Assembly (NCBI GenBank): GCA_023383795.1
Contig: JAHDYJ010000020.1
Location: 6,588 to 51,894 of the forward strand
Origin: Burkholderiales bacterium
GTDB taxonomy: Bacteria; Pseudomonadota; Gammaproteobacteria; Burkholderiales; SG8-39
DNA: 45,307 bases
Reading direction: 5' to 3'
Shown: positions 33,058-41,730 of the stretch, in pieces
Layout: every line of letters starts with the position of its first letter
Numbering within the stretch: the stretch's first letter is position 1
Program-made: the position numbers and the translations under genes
Notes under the pieces: generated by a model
Database searches by the model: none
Seen by the model: the letters and a program-made list of their open reading frames with translations, nothing else
What the model was told of the DNA's origin: nothing

Positions 33058-33573
33058 TCACAGAACCTTGTTCATGTGCATCGACACGGCCGTGAAGCCG
33101 AGCTTGCGGTAGAGCGCGATCGCGCCCGCGTTCGGCGCGAAGACGTTCAGCGCGAGGAGCCTGCACCCCGCGCCCCGCGCGGCCTGCTCGACGAGCTCGA
33201 GCGCGGCGGCGGCGTAGCCGCGCCGCCGCTGCCGCGGAAACACGGTGATGTTGTACACGTACGCCTCGCGGCACGCCGTGTCCAGGAAGAACCAGATCCC
33301 GCCGACCGGTTGCTCGCCCGCCACGATCCAGGCGATGGTGTGCCCGGCGCCGGTCTTGCCGCCCGGCAGGAGCTGCGCATGCTGCGCGCGCGCGATCTGC
33401 TCCGCTTGCGCGCTCGACAGATGATCGGCCGCCGCGCGCTCGGCGATGTACGACGGCAGCACCGTCTCCAGGAAGTCCGCCACCTCGGCCTCGGTCATCG
33501 CGACGAGCCGCACGCCCGCCGCGCCTGCGGGCGGAGCCTCCCTCGGCGCTGGCGGCGAACCGGCGCGCGCCAT
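33058..33573 (-). CDS. GNAT family N-acetyltransferase
   Basis: A 171-residue protein. A Pro/Ala-rich N-terminus (to about residue 20) precedes a GNAT domain. Its acetyl-CoA motif is PRQRRRGYAAAALELVEQAA, and NAGAIALYRKLGFTAVSMHMNKVL is the usual C-terminus. The ATG overlaps the stop of the quinone-type reductase gene by one base (TGATG), which couples their translation. Acceptor unknown. Confidence 0.9.
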   Translation of the reverse strand: MARAGSPPAPREAPPAGAAGVRLVAMTEAEVADFLETVLPSYIAERAAADHLSSAQAEQIARAQHAQLLPGGKTGAGHTIAWIVAGEQPVGGIWFFLDTACREAYVYNITVFPRQRRRGYAAAALELVEQAARGAGCRLLALNVFAPNAGAIALYRKLGFTAVSMHMNKVL

Positions 33574-34595
33574 CACGCCTCCGCCGCTATCCGGATCAGG
33601 CGCTTGCCGAGGTTCTCGCCGCGGTAGAGCCCCGCGATCGCCCCGGGCGCGCGCTCGATCCCTTCGAGGATGTCCTCGCGGTAGCGGATCTTCCCGCTCC
33701 GCACCCACTCGACGAGCGCCGCGCGCGCCTCGCCGTAGCGCGCCGCGAAATCGAAGACCACGAAGCCCTGCATGCGCGCGCGCTTCACGAGCAGGTGTCG
33801 CTCGACGCGCGGCCCCGGCGGCGGCGGATCCCAGCTCGCCGCCGAGGCGGTGCCGCAGATCACCACGCGCGCGCCGACGGCGAGCCGCGCGTGCACCGCG
33901 TCGCTGATCGGTCCCGCGGTGTTGTCGAAGTACACGTCGACGCCGGCGGGGCACGCCGCGCCGAGCGCCGCCGAGAGGTCGCCCTGCTTGTAGTCGATCG
34001 CCGCGTCGTAGCCGAACTCGTCGCGGCACAGGCGCGTCTTCGTCGCGCCGCCCGCAATCCCAACCGTGCGGCAGCCTTTGAGCTTCGCGATCTGGCCGAC
34101 GCACGAGCCGACGGCCCCCGCCGCCGTGGACACGACGACGGTCTCGCCCGCCTTCGGCCGGCCGATCTCGAGCAGGCCGAAGTACGCGGTGATCCCGTTC
34201 AGTCCGAGCACGCCGAGCGCGGTCGTCATCGGCAGATCGGTCTCGGTCACCTTGCGCTGGATCGCCGCCGCGTCGGCCACGGCGTAGTCCTGCCAGCCGA
34301 AGAGCCCGGTCACGATCTCGCCCGGACGGTAGTCCGGATGGCGCGAGGCCTCGACGCGCCCGACCGCGAGCGAGCGCATCACCCCGCCGAGCGGCACCGG
34401 CTCGGAGTAGTTCGCCACCGCGCTCACCCAGCCGCGCATCGCCGGATCGACCGAGAGGTAGATGTTGCGCACGAGCACCTGGCCCGGACCGGGCGCCGGC
34501 GCCGGCCGCTCCACGAGCTCGAAGTGCTCGGCCTGCGGAATGCCGTCCGGGCGCGCTTTCAGCAGCACCTGGCGGTTGACGGCGGATTGCGGCAC
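33573..34595 (-). CDS. NADP-dependent MDR oxidoreductase (prostaglandin/curcumin-reductase-like)
   Basis: A 340-residue zinc-free medium-chain reductase that reduces alpha,beta-unsaturated ketones. The GTG start at 34595 has AGGAG six bases upstream. Family motifs are YLSVDPAMRGWVSAVANY, LGVLGLNGITAYFGLLEIGRP, the nucleotide site VSTAAGAVGSCVGQIAKLKG, YFDNTAGPISDAV and the end GENLGKRLIRI. The GNAT gene follows directly. Confidence 0.93.
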   Translation of the reverse strand: MPQSAVNRQVLLKARPDGIPQAEHFELVERPAPAPGPGQVLVRNIYLSVDPAMRGWVSAVANYSEPVPLGGVMRSLAVGRVEASRHPDYRPGEIVTGLFGWQDYAVADAAAIQRKVTETDLPMTTALGVLGLNGITAYFGLLEIGRPKAGETVVVSTAAGAVGSCVGQIAKLKGCRTVGIAGGATKTRLCRDEFGYDAAIDYKQGDLSAALGAACPAGVDVYFDNTAGPISDAVHARLAVGARVVICGTASAASWDPPPPGPRVERHLLVKRARMQGFVVFDFAARYGEARAALVEWVRSGKIRYREDILEGIERAPGAIAGLYRGENLGKRLIRIAAEA

Positions 34596-34668
34596 GCGCT
34601 TCTCCTGTCCTCGGACACGCCCGGAGCCGGGCGGCCCGCAAAACTGCGCTATCGCGAGGCCTTGCGCC

Positions 34669-35004
34669 CTAGCCGCGCGGCGCGAGCATGATGATCGCCA
34701 TTCCGGTGACGGCGACCGCCGATCCGATGATATCCCAGGCGCTCGGGCGGATTCCGTCGACCGCCCACAGCCACGCGAGCGCGGTCGCGACGTAGACGCC
34801 GCCGTAGGCCGCGTACACGCGTCCGGCCGCGGTCGGATGCAGGCTGAGCAGCCACACGAAGAGCGCGAGCGACGCCGCCGCGGGCAACAGCACCCACGCC
34901 GGGGCGCGGTCCTTCAGCCACAGGTAAGGCAGATAGCAGCCGACGATCTCCGCGATCGCGGTGACGACGAACAGACCCGCGGTGACGGCAAGGTGCTGCG
35001 GCAT
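34669..35004 (-). CDS. YnfA family (UPF0060) small membrane protein
   Basis: A 111-residue four-helix protein. It has the signature [20 protein letters not shown] near the N-terminus and [27 protein letters not shown] in the middle. These proteins resemble SMR transporters; the physiological substrate is not settled. It is 21 bp after the OPT transporter gene. Confidence 0.93.
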   Translation of the reverse strand: MPQHLAVTAGLFVVTAIAEIVGCYLPYLWLKDRAPAWVLLPAAASLALFVWLLSLHPTAAGRVYAAYGGVYVATALAWLWAVDGIRPSAWDIIGSAVAVTGMAIIMLAPRG

Positions 35005-35025
35005 CGTGCTCCTCCCTTCCGGCGC

Positions 35026-36723
35026 TCAGCGCCCGGCCATGTCCCAGAACGACGCGGCGACGCCGACGATGCTCTCGCCGGCGATCAGCCCCGCCGCCGC
35101 AGTGATCGTGAACCGGCCCGCCAGGGGCGCGTTGCGCGCGAAGAGCGCCCATGCGAGCGCGGCGCCGGCGAACATCATGAGCGAGATCGACGCCGGGATC
35201 ACGAACGCCAGGCCGAGCGCTACGCCGCTCGGCAGCCAGCGCGGCGGGCGCGGCGCGGCGTCGAGCGCGCCGAGCGCGACGCCGACCGCGCCGCCCGCAA
35301 GCATCGCGAGCTGTGCCGAGGGCGGCACCGACGCGAGCCCGAGCGTGAGCGCCTCGGCGACCGCCTTCCACGTCGCCACGGCGGGCGCCGGCCATTGCTC
35401 GGTGAGCAGCATCGCCGCCGGGTCGGGAATCAGGGCGAGGTAGACCAGCACGCCGACGACGCTCCCGGTCGCGACGCCGAAGCACTGCGCGATCGCCTGG
35501 CGCGCCGGCGCCGCCCCGATCGCGTGCCCGACCTTGAAATCGTTCAGCAGGTCGGCGCACTGGCCCGCCGCGCCGCCGGCGACGTTCGCCGTCATGAGGT
35601 TCGTCACCGTCTGCCCGGGCGCGGCGACGCCGAACCCGAGCTGCGACACCTTGCCGATCGCGCCGATCGGCGGGATGCCGGTCTCGCCGACGACGCGCGC
35701 GGCCACCGCCGCGAGCACCACCGCGAGCGGGATCGCGAGCAGCGCGAGCGCGATGCCGATGTCGAACAGGAGCACCTGCAGCGCCACCGCGAGCAGCGCC
35801 GCGACCGCGAAGCCGGCGGCCGGACCGCGCGCGCGCAGCGCGTTGCGCCGGATGCCCACGCCGTGGCCGCCGCGCAGGGTCCGCACGCCCTTCACGGCGA
35901 ACGTCGTCAGCGTCGCGGCGACCATCAGGCTCACGCCCGGCCAGAGCAGCCACTCGACCAGCGGGCCGAAGAGCGAGCCCGGTGCCTCCGCGGGCATCGC
36001 AACCCATCCGCGAGCGAGCAGCCACGGCGCGAGCCCGCCCCAGGCGACGAGCGCGCCGGCGGCGAGCGACGCGCCGACCCGCAGGCCGATGATCGCGCCG
36101 AACCCGACGAGCAGGAGCGACGGCTCCAACGCGAACGTGAGCCGCTCGAGCGCGAGGCTCGGCGACCAGCGCGGGAGCTGCCAGACGAACGTGCTCGCCC
36201 ACTTCACCGCGCCCGAGACGAGCCCGGCGCCGGACAGCACGGCGATGCGCGCGAGCGCCTCGCGCCCGCGACCGAAGATGTCGCCCATCGTCTCGAGCGT
36301 CGCCACCCCGGCCGGGAAGCGCAGCGGCGACTCGACGATCAGCGCCGGCCGCAGGTACCACGCGACCCAGACGCCGAGGAAGCTCACGGCGAAGACCCAG
36401 GCCATCATCGGCGCGGCGGGGAGCTGCGCGCCGGTGAGCAGCGCATAGGCCGGGATTGGCGCGACGAGGCCGCCGGAGATGATCGACGCGGCCGAGGACG
36501 CCGCGGTCTGGCCGATGTTGCTCTCTTTCAGCGTCCAGCGCGGCACCGGCGCCGCCCGCTCCAGCGCGCGCCAGAACGCGAACCCCGCGAGCAGCGCGAT
36601 GATCGACATGTTGAACGACCAGCCGATCTTGAGACCGGAGTACACGTTGCACGGCGCGAGCGCGGCGCCGAGCACGAGGCCGGTGAGAAGTGAGCGGAGG
36701 GTGAGCTCGCGGTCTTCGTGCAT
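35026..36723 (-). CDS. OPT family oligopeptide/metal-chelate transporter
   Basis: A 565-residue protein with about 14 or more membrane helices. It starts at ATG 36723 (MHEDRELTLRSLLTGLVLGA), where the OPT domain begins; the frame continues upstream but that part is not membrane-like. Family blocks are NVYSGLKIGWSFNMSIIALL, the repeated VAWYLRPALIVESPLRFPAG and a region with GETGIPPIGAIGKVSQLGFG. Bacterial members import peptides or iron chelates. The ligand is unknown. Confidence 0.88.
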   Translation of the reverse strand: MHEDRELTLRSLLTGLVLGAALAPCNVYSGLKIGWSFNMSIIALLAGFAFWRALERAAPVPRWTLKESNIGQTAASSAASIISGGLVAPIPAYALLTGAQLPAAPMMAWVFAVSFLGVWVAWYLRPALIVESPLRFPAGVATLETMGDIFGRGREALARIAVLSGAGLVSGAVKWASTFVWQLPRWSPSLALERLTFALEPSLLLVGFGAIIGLRVGASLAAGALVAWGGLAPWLLARGWVAMPAEAPGSLFGPLVEWLLWPGVSLMVAATLTTFAVKGVRTLRGGHGVGIRRNALRARGPAAGFAVAALLAVALQVLLFDIGIALALLAIPLAVVLAAVAARVVGETGIPPIGAIGKVSQLGFGVAAPGQTVTNLMTANVAGGAAGQCADLLNDFKVGHAIGAAPARQAIAQCFGVATGSVVGVLVYLALIPDPAAMLLTEQWPAPAVATWKAVAEALTLGLASVPPSAQLAMLAGGAVGVALGALDAAPRPPRWLPSGVALGLAFVIPASISLMMFAGAALAWALFARNAPLAGRFTITAAAGLIAGESIVGVAASFWDMAGR

Positions 36724-36842
36724 CTTCGGGCGGGCGGCGCGGGCGGCCGCAAGCCCCGACGTTACCTCAACCGCGGCCGACCGCGCGTCGTGCCGGCTGC
36801 TGCGGCGCTTCCTGTCGGTCCGCCGCACGGCCGCGCGCGCGC

Positions 36843-37237
36843 TCAGGCCGGTTGGTACGCCCAGATCGCCGCGACGCCAACCAGCCCCACCCACAGCAAC
36901 GCCACGCCGGCCGCGCGAAAGCGCCCCATTCGCGTCCGGTCCGTCTCGTTCATCACGGCCCGCGCGCGGCATTCGGCCATCACCACCGCCGGAATCATCC
37001 GCAGCACCTGCGCGATCGCGAGCGCAGCAGCAGGACGTCGTACAGCAGCCCGACGACGGGCACGAAACCCGGAATCAGGCCGATCGGGCTCACCGCGTAG
37101 GCGACGATCGCGAGAAGGAGCAGCTGGGCGTACCAGGGCGTGCGCGGGTGCCGCGCCGCCAGGAACAAGGCGGCGATCTCGCGCGTCAGCTTGCGCGCGC
37201 GGCGCCTGAGATGGTCGAATCGCGACGCACGGTGCAC
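36843..37237 (-). pseudogene. DUF1232 (YkvA-like) membrane protein, frameshifted
   Basis: Residues 1-71 from the GTG at 37237 read as a DUF1232 protein: WYAQLLLLAIVAYAVSPIGL then IPGFVPVVGLLYDVLLL. At about 37021-37030 (CTGCTGCTGCGCTCGC on the coding strand) the frame breaks and ends within nine codons. Shifting one base restores ALAIAQVLRMIPAVVMAECR and a final membrane helix (VALLWVGLVGVAAIWAYQPA) to a stop at 36843. The repaired length is about 131 residues, normal for the family. Loss of one G in a CTGG context explains it. Also odd: the usual SPID..IPDF acidic residues are Gly here. A sequencing error is possible. Confidence 0.75.
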
Positions 37238-37296
37238 TTCCCGGGCGGCGGCATGTGCCCCGGCGGAATCGTCACGTGCGGCGGCGGCAAATTCAT
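37186..37296 (-). CDS. 36-codon ORF with the IPPGHMPPPGKC motif (fragment or microprotein)
   Basis: Begins 20 bp after the flavoenzyme stop, with AGGAG close to the ATG (1-base spacing) and well placed (6 bases) for a TTG at codon 3. The peptide starts MNLPPPHVTIPPGHMPPPGK and continues CTVRRDSTISGAARAS. The core IPPGHMPPPGKC is identical to residues in the lipoprotein at 42789-43040. The rest of that protein (signal peptide and second PPPG repeat) is missing. It overlaps the start of the DUF1232 gene in another frame. Either the remnant of a second lipoprotein copy or a small real product. Confidence 0.45.
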   Translation of the reverse strand: MNLPPPHVTIPPGHMPPPGKCTVRRDSTISGAARAS

Positions 37297-37316
37297 TCTC
37301 CTACCCGTCGTGGCGT

Positions 37317-38774
37317 CTAACGGTGGCCCGCGCGATCGGAACTACCCACACCGTCGCTCAACCTGGGGCGGATGTTCTGGTTATGGTGGAAGACGTTTTC
37401 GGGGTCGTACGTGGTCTTCACGTCCACCAGCCGGTCGTAGACGGAGTCGCCGTACGCCTCGCGGACCCGGTCGGGGTCTTCGTCGCCGCCGAGGAAGTTG
37501 ACGTACACGCCTTCGCGGAAGCGCCCGAGCGCGGCGAAGAACCTCCTCGTCCAGGCGGTGTCCCGGTCGCCGAAGTCCTCGCCGGACCGCCACACAGCAT
37601 CGAGGGTGATCGCGTGCGACGCCTGCCGGTTCCCGAACGCCGTCCCGCCCTCGGCCACCCGGCTCACCGCCCCCTTCAGATGGAACATCGCCACGTACGA
37701 CCGTGGCGACGAGCAGGAGAAGGCGTGCCCGGCGATCACGTCGATGAGCTCGTCGCGCAGCTCCGGGAGGTGGGTGGACTTCCAGTAGTAGTTCCAACCG
37801 TGGACGACGGTCGAGTCGAGCGCGCTCTGGAGTCCCACGTACGGCGCTGGCCCGACTAGGTCGAGGAGGGGCGTCCGGGATGCACGGAGCGGGCGGAGCC
37901 ACCGTTCACCGTCCTCGATCGGCCCGGCGTAGCAGGTTCCCACCATCATCACCGAGCGCCAGTGCAGTTCCTCGGGAATGACCGGTAGCGGCGGCGCGGT
38001 GCCGAACCTCACGACCGTGCCGAGCTCGTCGGGAGCGTCGCGAACGAAGTCGCGGTAGAAGCGAAGGACCTCCCCGGCGTCGCTCGCGTCCCAGAGGATG
38101 GCCCCGGCCAGGACGGTGGGCCCGACGGGGTGGAGGCGAAACTCGAACGAGGTGACCACGCCGAAGTTGCCGCCGCCGCCTCGCAGCGCCCAGAACAGGT
38201 CGGGGTGCTCATCCTCGGACGCGCGCAGCAGCCCGCCGTCGGCCGTCACGACGTCGACGGCGAGGAGGTTGTCGACTGTGAGGCCGTGCTTGCGCATCAG
38301 CCAGCCGACACCTCCGCCGAGGGTGAGCCCGGCGACGCCGGTGTGGCTCACGATTCCGCCGGTGGTGGCCAGACCGTGCGCTTGCGTCTCGTGATCGACG
38401 TCGCCCCATAGCGCACCACCCTGCACCCAGGCCCTGCGGTTGGCGGGATCGACCCGCACGGCCCGCATGGCCGAAAGGTCGATCACGATCCCGTCGTCGC
38501 AAACGGCGGTGCCCGCCACGTTGTGGCCGCCGCCCCGTACGGCGATCTCCAGATCGTGGTCGCGGGCAAAGCGCACCGCCGCGACCACATCGGCGGTCCC
38601 GATACATCGGGCGATCAGGCGCGGGCGCCGGTCGATGGCACCGTTCCACACGGCCCGGGCGATGTCGTAGTCGGCGTGGTCGGCACTGATCAACCGGCCT
38701 CGGAACCCGTCGATCTCCACGATGGTCGGCTTCGTGCTCCTGCGGCGGACTTCCGCGGTCGTCGGTGTCGTCAT
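37317..38774 (-). CDS. FAD-binding oxidoreductase with berberine-bridge (BBE) domain
   Basis: A 485-residue flavoenzyme from the ATG at 38774, preceded by GAGAGGAGGA. The FAD-binding PCMH domain (about 40-215) has the covalent-FAD histidine in AVRGGGHNVAG and SHTGVAGLTLGGGVGWL. There is no second cysteinyl attachment site in the usual place. The C-terminal BBE block has VYVNFLGGD and TYDPENVFHHNQNI. Such oxidases act on sugars, alkaloids or polyketides. Codon use and vocabulary look actinobacterial, suggesting acquisition. It is divergent from the HxlR gene, with a palindrome overlapping both promoters. Confidence 0.93.
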   Translation of the reverse strand: MTTPTTAEVRRRSTKPTIVEIDGFRGRLISADHADYDIARAVWNGAIDRRPRLIARCIGTADVVAAVRFARDHDLEIAVRGGGHNVAGTAVCDDGIVIDLSAMRAVRVDPANRRAWVQGGALWGDVDHETQAHGLATTGGIVSHTGVAGLTLGGGVGWLMRKHGLTVDNLLAVDVVTADGGLLRASEDEHPDLFWALRGGGGNFGVVTSFEFRLHPVGPTVLAGAILWDASDAGEVLRFYRDFVRDAPDELGTVVRFGTAPPLPVIPEELHWRSVMMVGTCYAGPIEDGERWLRPLRASRTPLLDLVGPAPYVGLQSALDSTVVHGWNYYWKSTHLPELRDELIDVIAGHAFSCSSPRSYVAMFHLKGAVSRVAEGGTAFGNRQASHAITLDAVWRSGEDFGDRDTAWTRRFFAALGRFREGVYVNFLGGDEDPDRVREAYGDSVYDRLVDVKTTYDPENVFHHNQNIRPRLSDGVGSSDRAGHR

Positions 38775-38822
38775 CGGGTCCTCCTCTCTCGAGGGCCTCA
38801 TTGGACTACGGCGAACCGCGGG

Positions 38823-38849
38823 TGTGAAGTCAAGAAACTGGACTTCACA
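38823..38849. promoter_or_regulatory. palindromic operator between flavoenzyme and HxlR genes
   Basis: TGTGAAGTC (38823-38831) and GACTTCACA (38841-38849) are perfect 9-bp inverted arms with a 9-base spacer. A minus-strand -35 (TTGACT, 38833-38828) serves the flavoenzyme gene. A plus-strand -35 (TTCACA, 38844-38849) with a 17-bp spacer to AATACT (38867-38872) serves the regulator. Both promoters overlap the palindrome, so a bound dimer would repress both genes. Confidence 0.7.
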
Positions 38850-38878
38850 GCCGAAGGCACGTGCGCAATACTGGCGTC

Positions 38879-39577
38879 GTGAGGACATACGGCCAGTACT
38901 GCCCCATCGCCCGTGGCGCCGAGATCTTCGCCGAGCGCTGGACACCGCTGATCATCCGCAACCTGCACCTTGGCTGCGGAAGCTTCAGCGAGATCCTGGA
39001 GGGTGCGCCCGGACTCTCCCGTACCCTGCTCACACAGCGGCTCAAGCAGCTCGAACGGCTCGGCGTCGTCGAGTCGGCACCCAAGCCCGGCGGGCACGGG
39101 CACCACTACGAGCTCACGTCCGCGGGCAACGACCTCTTCAAGGTCTGCCAGTCGCTCGGCGAGTGGGGTGCGCGTTGGCTCGAGATCGCCCCCGAGAACC
39201 TCGACCCCTTCGTGGCCCTCTGGTCGATGTGCAGCGCGCTGCGCCGAGAGCGGCTCCCGGATCGACGCGTCGTCATCCGCTTCGACTTCACCGGCCGCCC
39301 GCGCCCTGAGCGCTATTGGCTGCTCATCGAGCGCGGAGACACCGAGATCTGCAAGACGTACCGCAGCCTCGACGAGGACCTCTACATCACGGCGGAAGCC
39401 GAAGCCTTCGTCAAATGGCACGCCGGCCAGCTAACCTGGGCCCAAGCCGTTCGCGAGCGCCGCATCAAACTCGACGGCTCCCCGTCGCTCGTAAGAGCTT
39501 TCCCCACCTGGAACGCCCGCAGCATGTTCGCCCACATCAGGCCGGTTTCCCGCACCGCCACGAGCCCCGCAGGCTGA
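38879..39577 (+). CDS. HxlR-family winged-helix regulator with C-terminal SCP2-like domain
   Basis: A 232-residue regulator. The GTG at 38879 gives VRTYGQYCPIARGAEIFAER, the usual start; an upstream GTG at 38861 would overlap the promoter. The HxlR wHTH spans residues 10-100 (WTPLIIRNLHLGCGSFSEIL...LSRTLLTQRLKQLERLGVV) and includes the conserved Cys8. A sterol-carrier-like domain follows (about 125-215: RVVIRFDFTGRPRPERYWLL). The predicted start point of transcription coincides with the GTG, so the mRNA may be leaderless. Likely controls itself and the flavoenzyme. Confidence 0.92.
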   Translation: MRTYGQYCPIARGAEIFAERWTPLIIRNLHLGCGSFSEILEGAPGLSRTLLTQRLKQLERLGVVESAPKPGGHGHHYELTSAGNDLFKVCQSLGEWGARWLEIAPENLDPFVALWSMCSALRRERLPDRRVVIRFDFTGRPRPERYWLLIERGDTEICKTYRSLDEDLYITAEAEAFVKWHAGQLTWAQAVRERRIKLDGSPSLVRAFPTWNARSMFAHIRPVSRTATSPAG

Positions 39578-39649
39578 CATCCTTTGGAGGGCGTGCCCGG
39601 CCGCGAGCGCGGTTCACAATCGCGCGGGAACCCGGCGCGCGCATCGCCG

Positions 39650-40471
39650 TCAGGAGCCGCGGACCTCGGCCTGCGCACGGTCACCACTGCCGGCGACCGA
39701 GGCGGCCCAATCGGCAATCCAGGCGGCGACGGACTTCCATTGCGGCTCGGACATCATGTTGTGCGCAGAGGCGAATATCCTGGGCTCGACGCCGTAAGCG
39801 CGAGCCGTTTGCTCGATCTCGGAAGCAGCGATGATCTGGTCGTCCTCGGCGCCGACAACCGCGATCGGGGCCTTGATCAGGCGGGGCCTCGGGAGATTCA
39901 GCGCAAGCATGTCGAGTGCGGCGCGATACGACTCCTGCTGGAGCTTCGCGTGATGCGCCGCCAGGGCTTCGCGGGAGATGCCGGGCGAGAAGAACCAATG
40001 CCGGGCATGGTCCGGGTTCTTGACGAGCAGGTAGGGGCTCATCATCAGATTCGCCGCCAGCCAGATCAGGGGATGCCGTCGACTGGCGCGCAGATTGAAC
40101 CCGAGCGTTCCCGACGGGGGAACCGATGCCAGCAGCACCGCTCCCGCGGCAGGATGGCGCTCCAGGTACTTCTGCGCGATGAAGCCGCCCATGGAGTGCC
40201 CGATCAGTATCGGCGGCCGCTCGAGCGAGGAGACCACCTGCGCCACGTCCTCGACGTAGTCGGCGATCGACCACCAGCGGAGCCTGCCTCTGCCCTCGCT
40301 CTCGCCGTGCCCCCTCAGGCTGAGCGCGTGCACCTGCCAGCCTTCGCGGGCGAAGTAATCCAGGAAGTTGTTCTCCCAGCACCACGCCCCGTGCCAGGCG
40401 CCATGGATCAGGACGATCGGCGGCTTGGCGGTGGAATGCTCGGGAACCCTCGACATCACTGCCAGACGCAT
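39650..40471 (-). CDS. alpha/beta hydrolase
   Basis: A 273-residue protein from the ATG at 40471 (MRLAVMSRVPEHSTAKPP) with GGAGG upstream. The oxyanion region is LIHGAWHGAWCWENN, the nucleophile Ser in GHSMGGF, the acid in VVGAEDDQI, and the catalytic His in ASAHNMM. A lipase/esterase-like cap lies between (SRRHPLIWLAANLMMSPYLL). It is convergent with the HxlR gene. Substrate unknown. Confidence 0.92.
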   Translation of the reverse strand: MRLAVMSRVPEHSTAKPPIVLIHGAWHGAWCWENNFLDYFAREGWQVHALSLRGHGESEGRGRLRWWSIADYVEDVAQVVSSLERPPILIGHSMGGFIAQKYLERHPAAGAVLLASVPPSGTLGFNLRASRRHPLIWLAANLMMSPYLLVKNPDHARHWFFSPGISREALAAHHAKLQQESYRAALDMLALNLPRPRLIKAPIAVVGAEDDQIIAASEIEQTARAYGVEPRIFASAHNMMSEPQWKSVAAWIADWAASVAGSGDRAQAEVRGS

Positions 40472-40536
40472 GCTTTCTCGCCTCCCCTTGCGCTGAGCGC
40501 CGCGGACGGCGTGCGTCCCCGGCGCGCCGCCGAATC

Positions 40537-40998
40537 CTATCGGCCCCACCGGCGGCCGTTGAACGGACTGATGCTCATTCCCTCCACCGTGCCCGGGTCG
40601 AGGCAGCGGGCGTTGACGCTGCGGCTCCACGGATCGGCGCGCGGGACGTAGAAGGACTTCACGCCGCAGATCGAGCAGAACAGGTGCTTCGCGGTATGCG
40701 TATTGAACGTGTAGCTCGCGAGCACCTCGTCTCCCGAGAGGAGCCTGAAGCGCTCCGCGGGAACCACCAGGTGCAGGTAGCCCGCCTTGCTGCAGATGGA
40801 GCAGTTGCACTCCAGGACCTCGAGCTTCGCCGGCGCGACCACCTCGAACCTGACCCGCCCGCAGTGGCAACCGCCGGTGTGCGTGATCAGCGCAACGGCG
40901 CCGTCCGCGCCTTGCGCGCGGCTGCGACGCTGCCGACCCGGGAGCCAGGAGAGCATCGCCAGCATCCTCGCCGGACAAACCGAATGGCTCGAGGCCAT
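40537..40998 (-). CDS. GFA family (CENP-V/GFA) zinc protein
   Basis: The family is named for glutathione-dependent formaldehyde-activating enzyme. The 153-residue frame has zinc ligands in THTGGCHCGRVRFEV, ECNCSICSKAGYLHL and LFCSICGVKSFY. The conserved core begins only at about residue 40, so the first 35-40 codons (MASSHSVCPARMLAMLSWLP) may be untranslated. In-frame ATGs at 40965 and 40956 are alternatives. Gene order with the hydrolase on the same strand suggests a transcription unit. Confidence 0.8.
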   Translation of the reverse strand: MASSHSVCPARMLAMLSWLPGRQRRSRAQGADGAVALITHTGGCHCGRVRFEVVAPAKLEVLECNCSICSKAGYLHLVVPAERFRLLSGDEVLASYTFNTHTAKHLFCSICGVKSFYVPRADPWSRSVNARCLDPGTVEGMSISPFNGRRWGR

Positions 40999-41048
40999 CT
41001 CAGAACACGCCTGCGGTCGCGAACGCGGCGTGCTCGCGCGACGGCCGG

Positions 41049-41651
41049 TCAGGCCGCGCGTGCGACGATGGCGAAGCGGCCCTTGTCGCGCCCGGAGGTC
41101 GGCGGTTCGAGGAACTCCGAGTGGATGACCTCGAATCCCGTCTCGCCGAGAAGCGCGACGGCCCTGTCCGGAGGGTGCGAGTCATAGAAGAACTCCTGGC
41201 CGAACATGGTGTCCGTGAACGGCGGATGCGCCGAGCCGCCGACAGTCAGTGCGAAGCGGCCGCCCGGGGGCAGCACGTTCCGCACCCGGCGGAAGACGCC
41301 CGGATGATGCGCCCGCGGAACGTGAAAGAGCGAGTCCCAGGCGATCGCGGCGCCGAACCGGCCGGCAGGGGTGAACTCCTCGAGCGTCGACTCCACCCAC
41401 TCGCCCTGGGGGAGCCGTTCACGCGCCAGCGCCAGCATGCGCGCGGAGTGGTCGACGCCGGTCAAGGAGAAGCCGCGCGCGAGAACGTACTCGCCGATCG
41501 GGCGACCCGTGCCGCAGCCGAGGTCCAGCACCCTGGAGCCGCGGTCGGCGGGCTCGAGCGCGAGCTCGAGGAGCCGGCGCTCGACGGCCGATAGTCGCGC
41601 TCTCGCGCCGTCCCACTCGCTCGCGATCGCATCGTACGCGGCGCGGTTCAT
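41049..41651 (-). CDS. class I SAM-dependent methyltransferase
   Basis: A 200-residue methyltransferase. Motif I is VLDLGCGTGRPIGEYV, followed by the acidic LTGVDHSARMLALARERL and the post-I region FGAAIAWDSLFHVPR. The C-terminal part (GQEFFYDSHPPDRAVALLGETGFEVIHSEF) is Methyltransf_11/25-like. Acceptor unknown. Confidence 0.9.
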   Translation of the reverse strand: MNRAAYDAIASEWDGARARLSAVERRLLELALEPADRGSRVLDLGCGTGRPIGEYVLARGFSLTGVDHSARMLALARERLPQGEWVESTLEEFTPAGRFGAAIAWDSLFHVPRAHHPGVFRRVRNVLPPGGRFALTVGGSAHPPFTDTMFGQEFFYDSHPPDRAVALLGETGFEVIHSEFLEPPTSGRDKGRFAIVARAA

Positions 41652-41730
41652 CGTGCCTCAGCGCGCCGGGCGGCGAAGCGGCCGGGAGATCCGGCGGCGA
41701 CGCCGCCGCGCGGTTGGCGCGAACCTCTCG

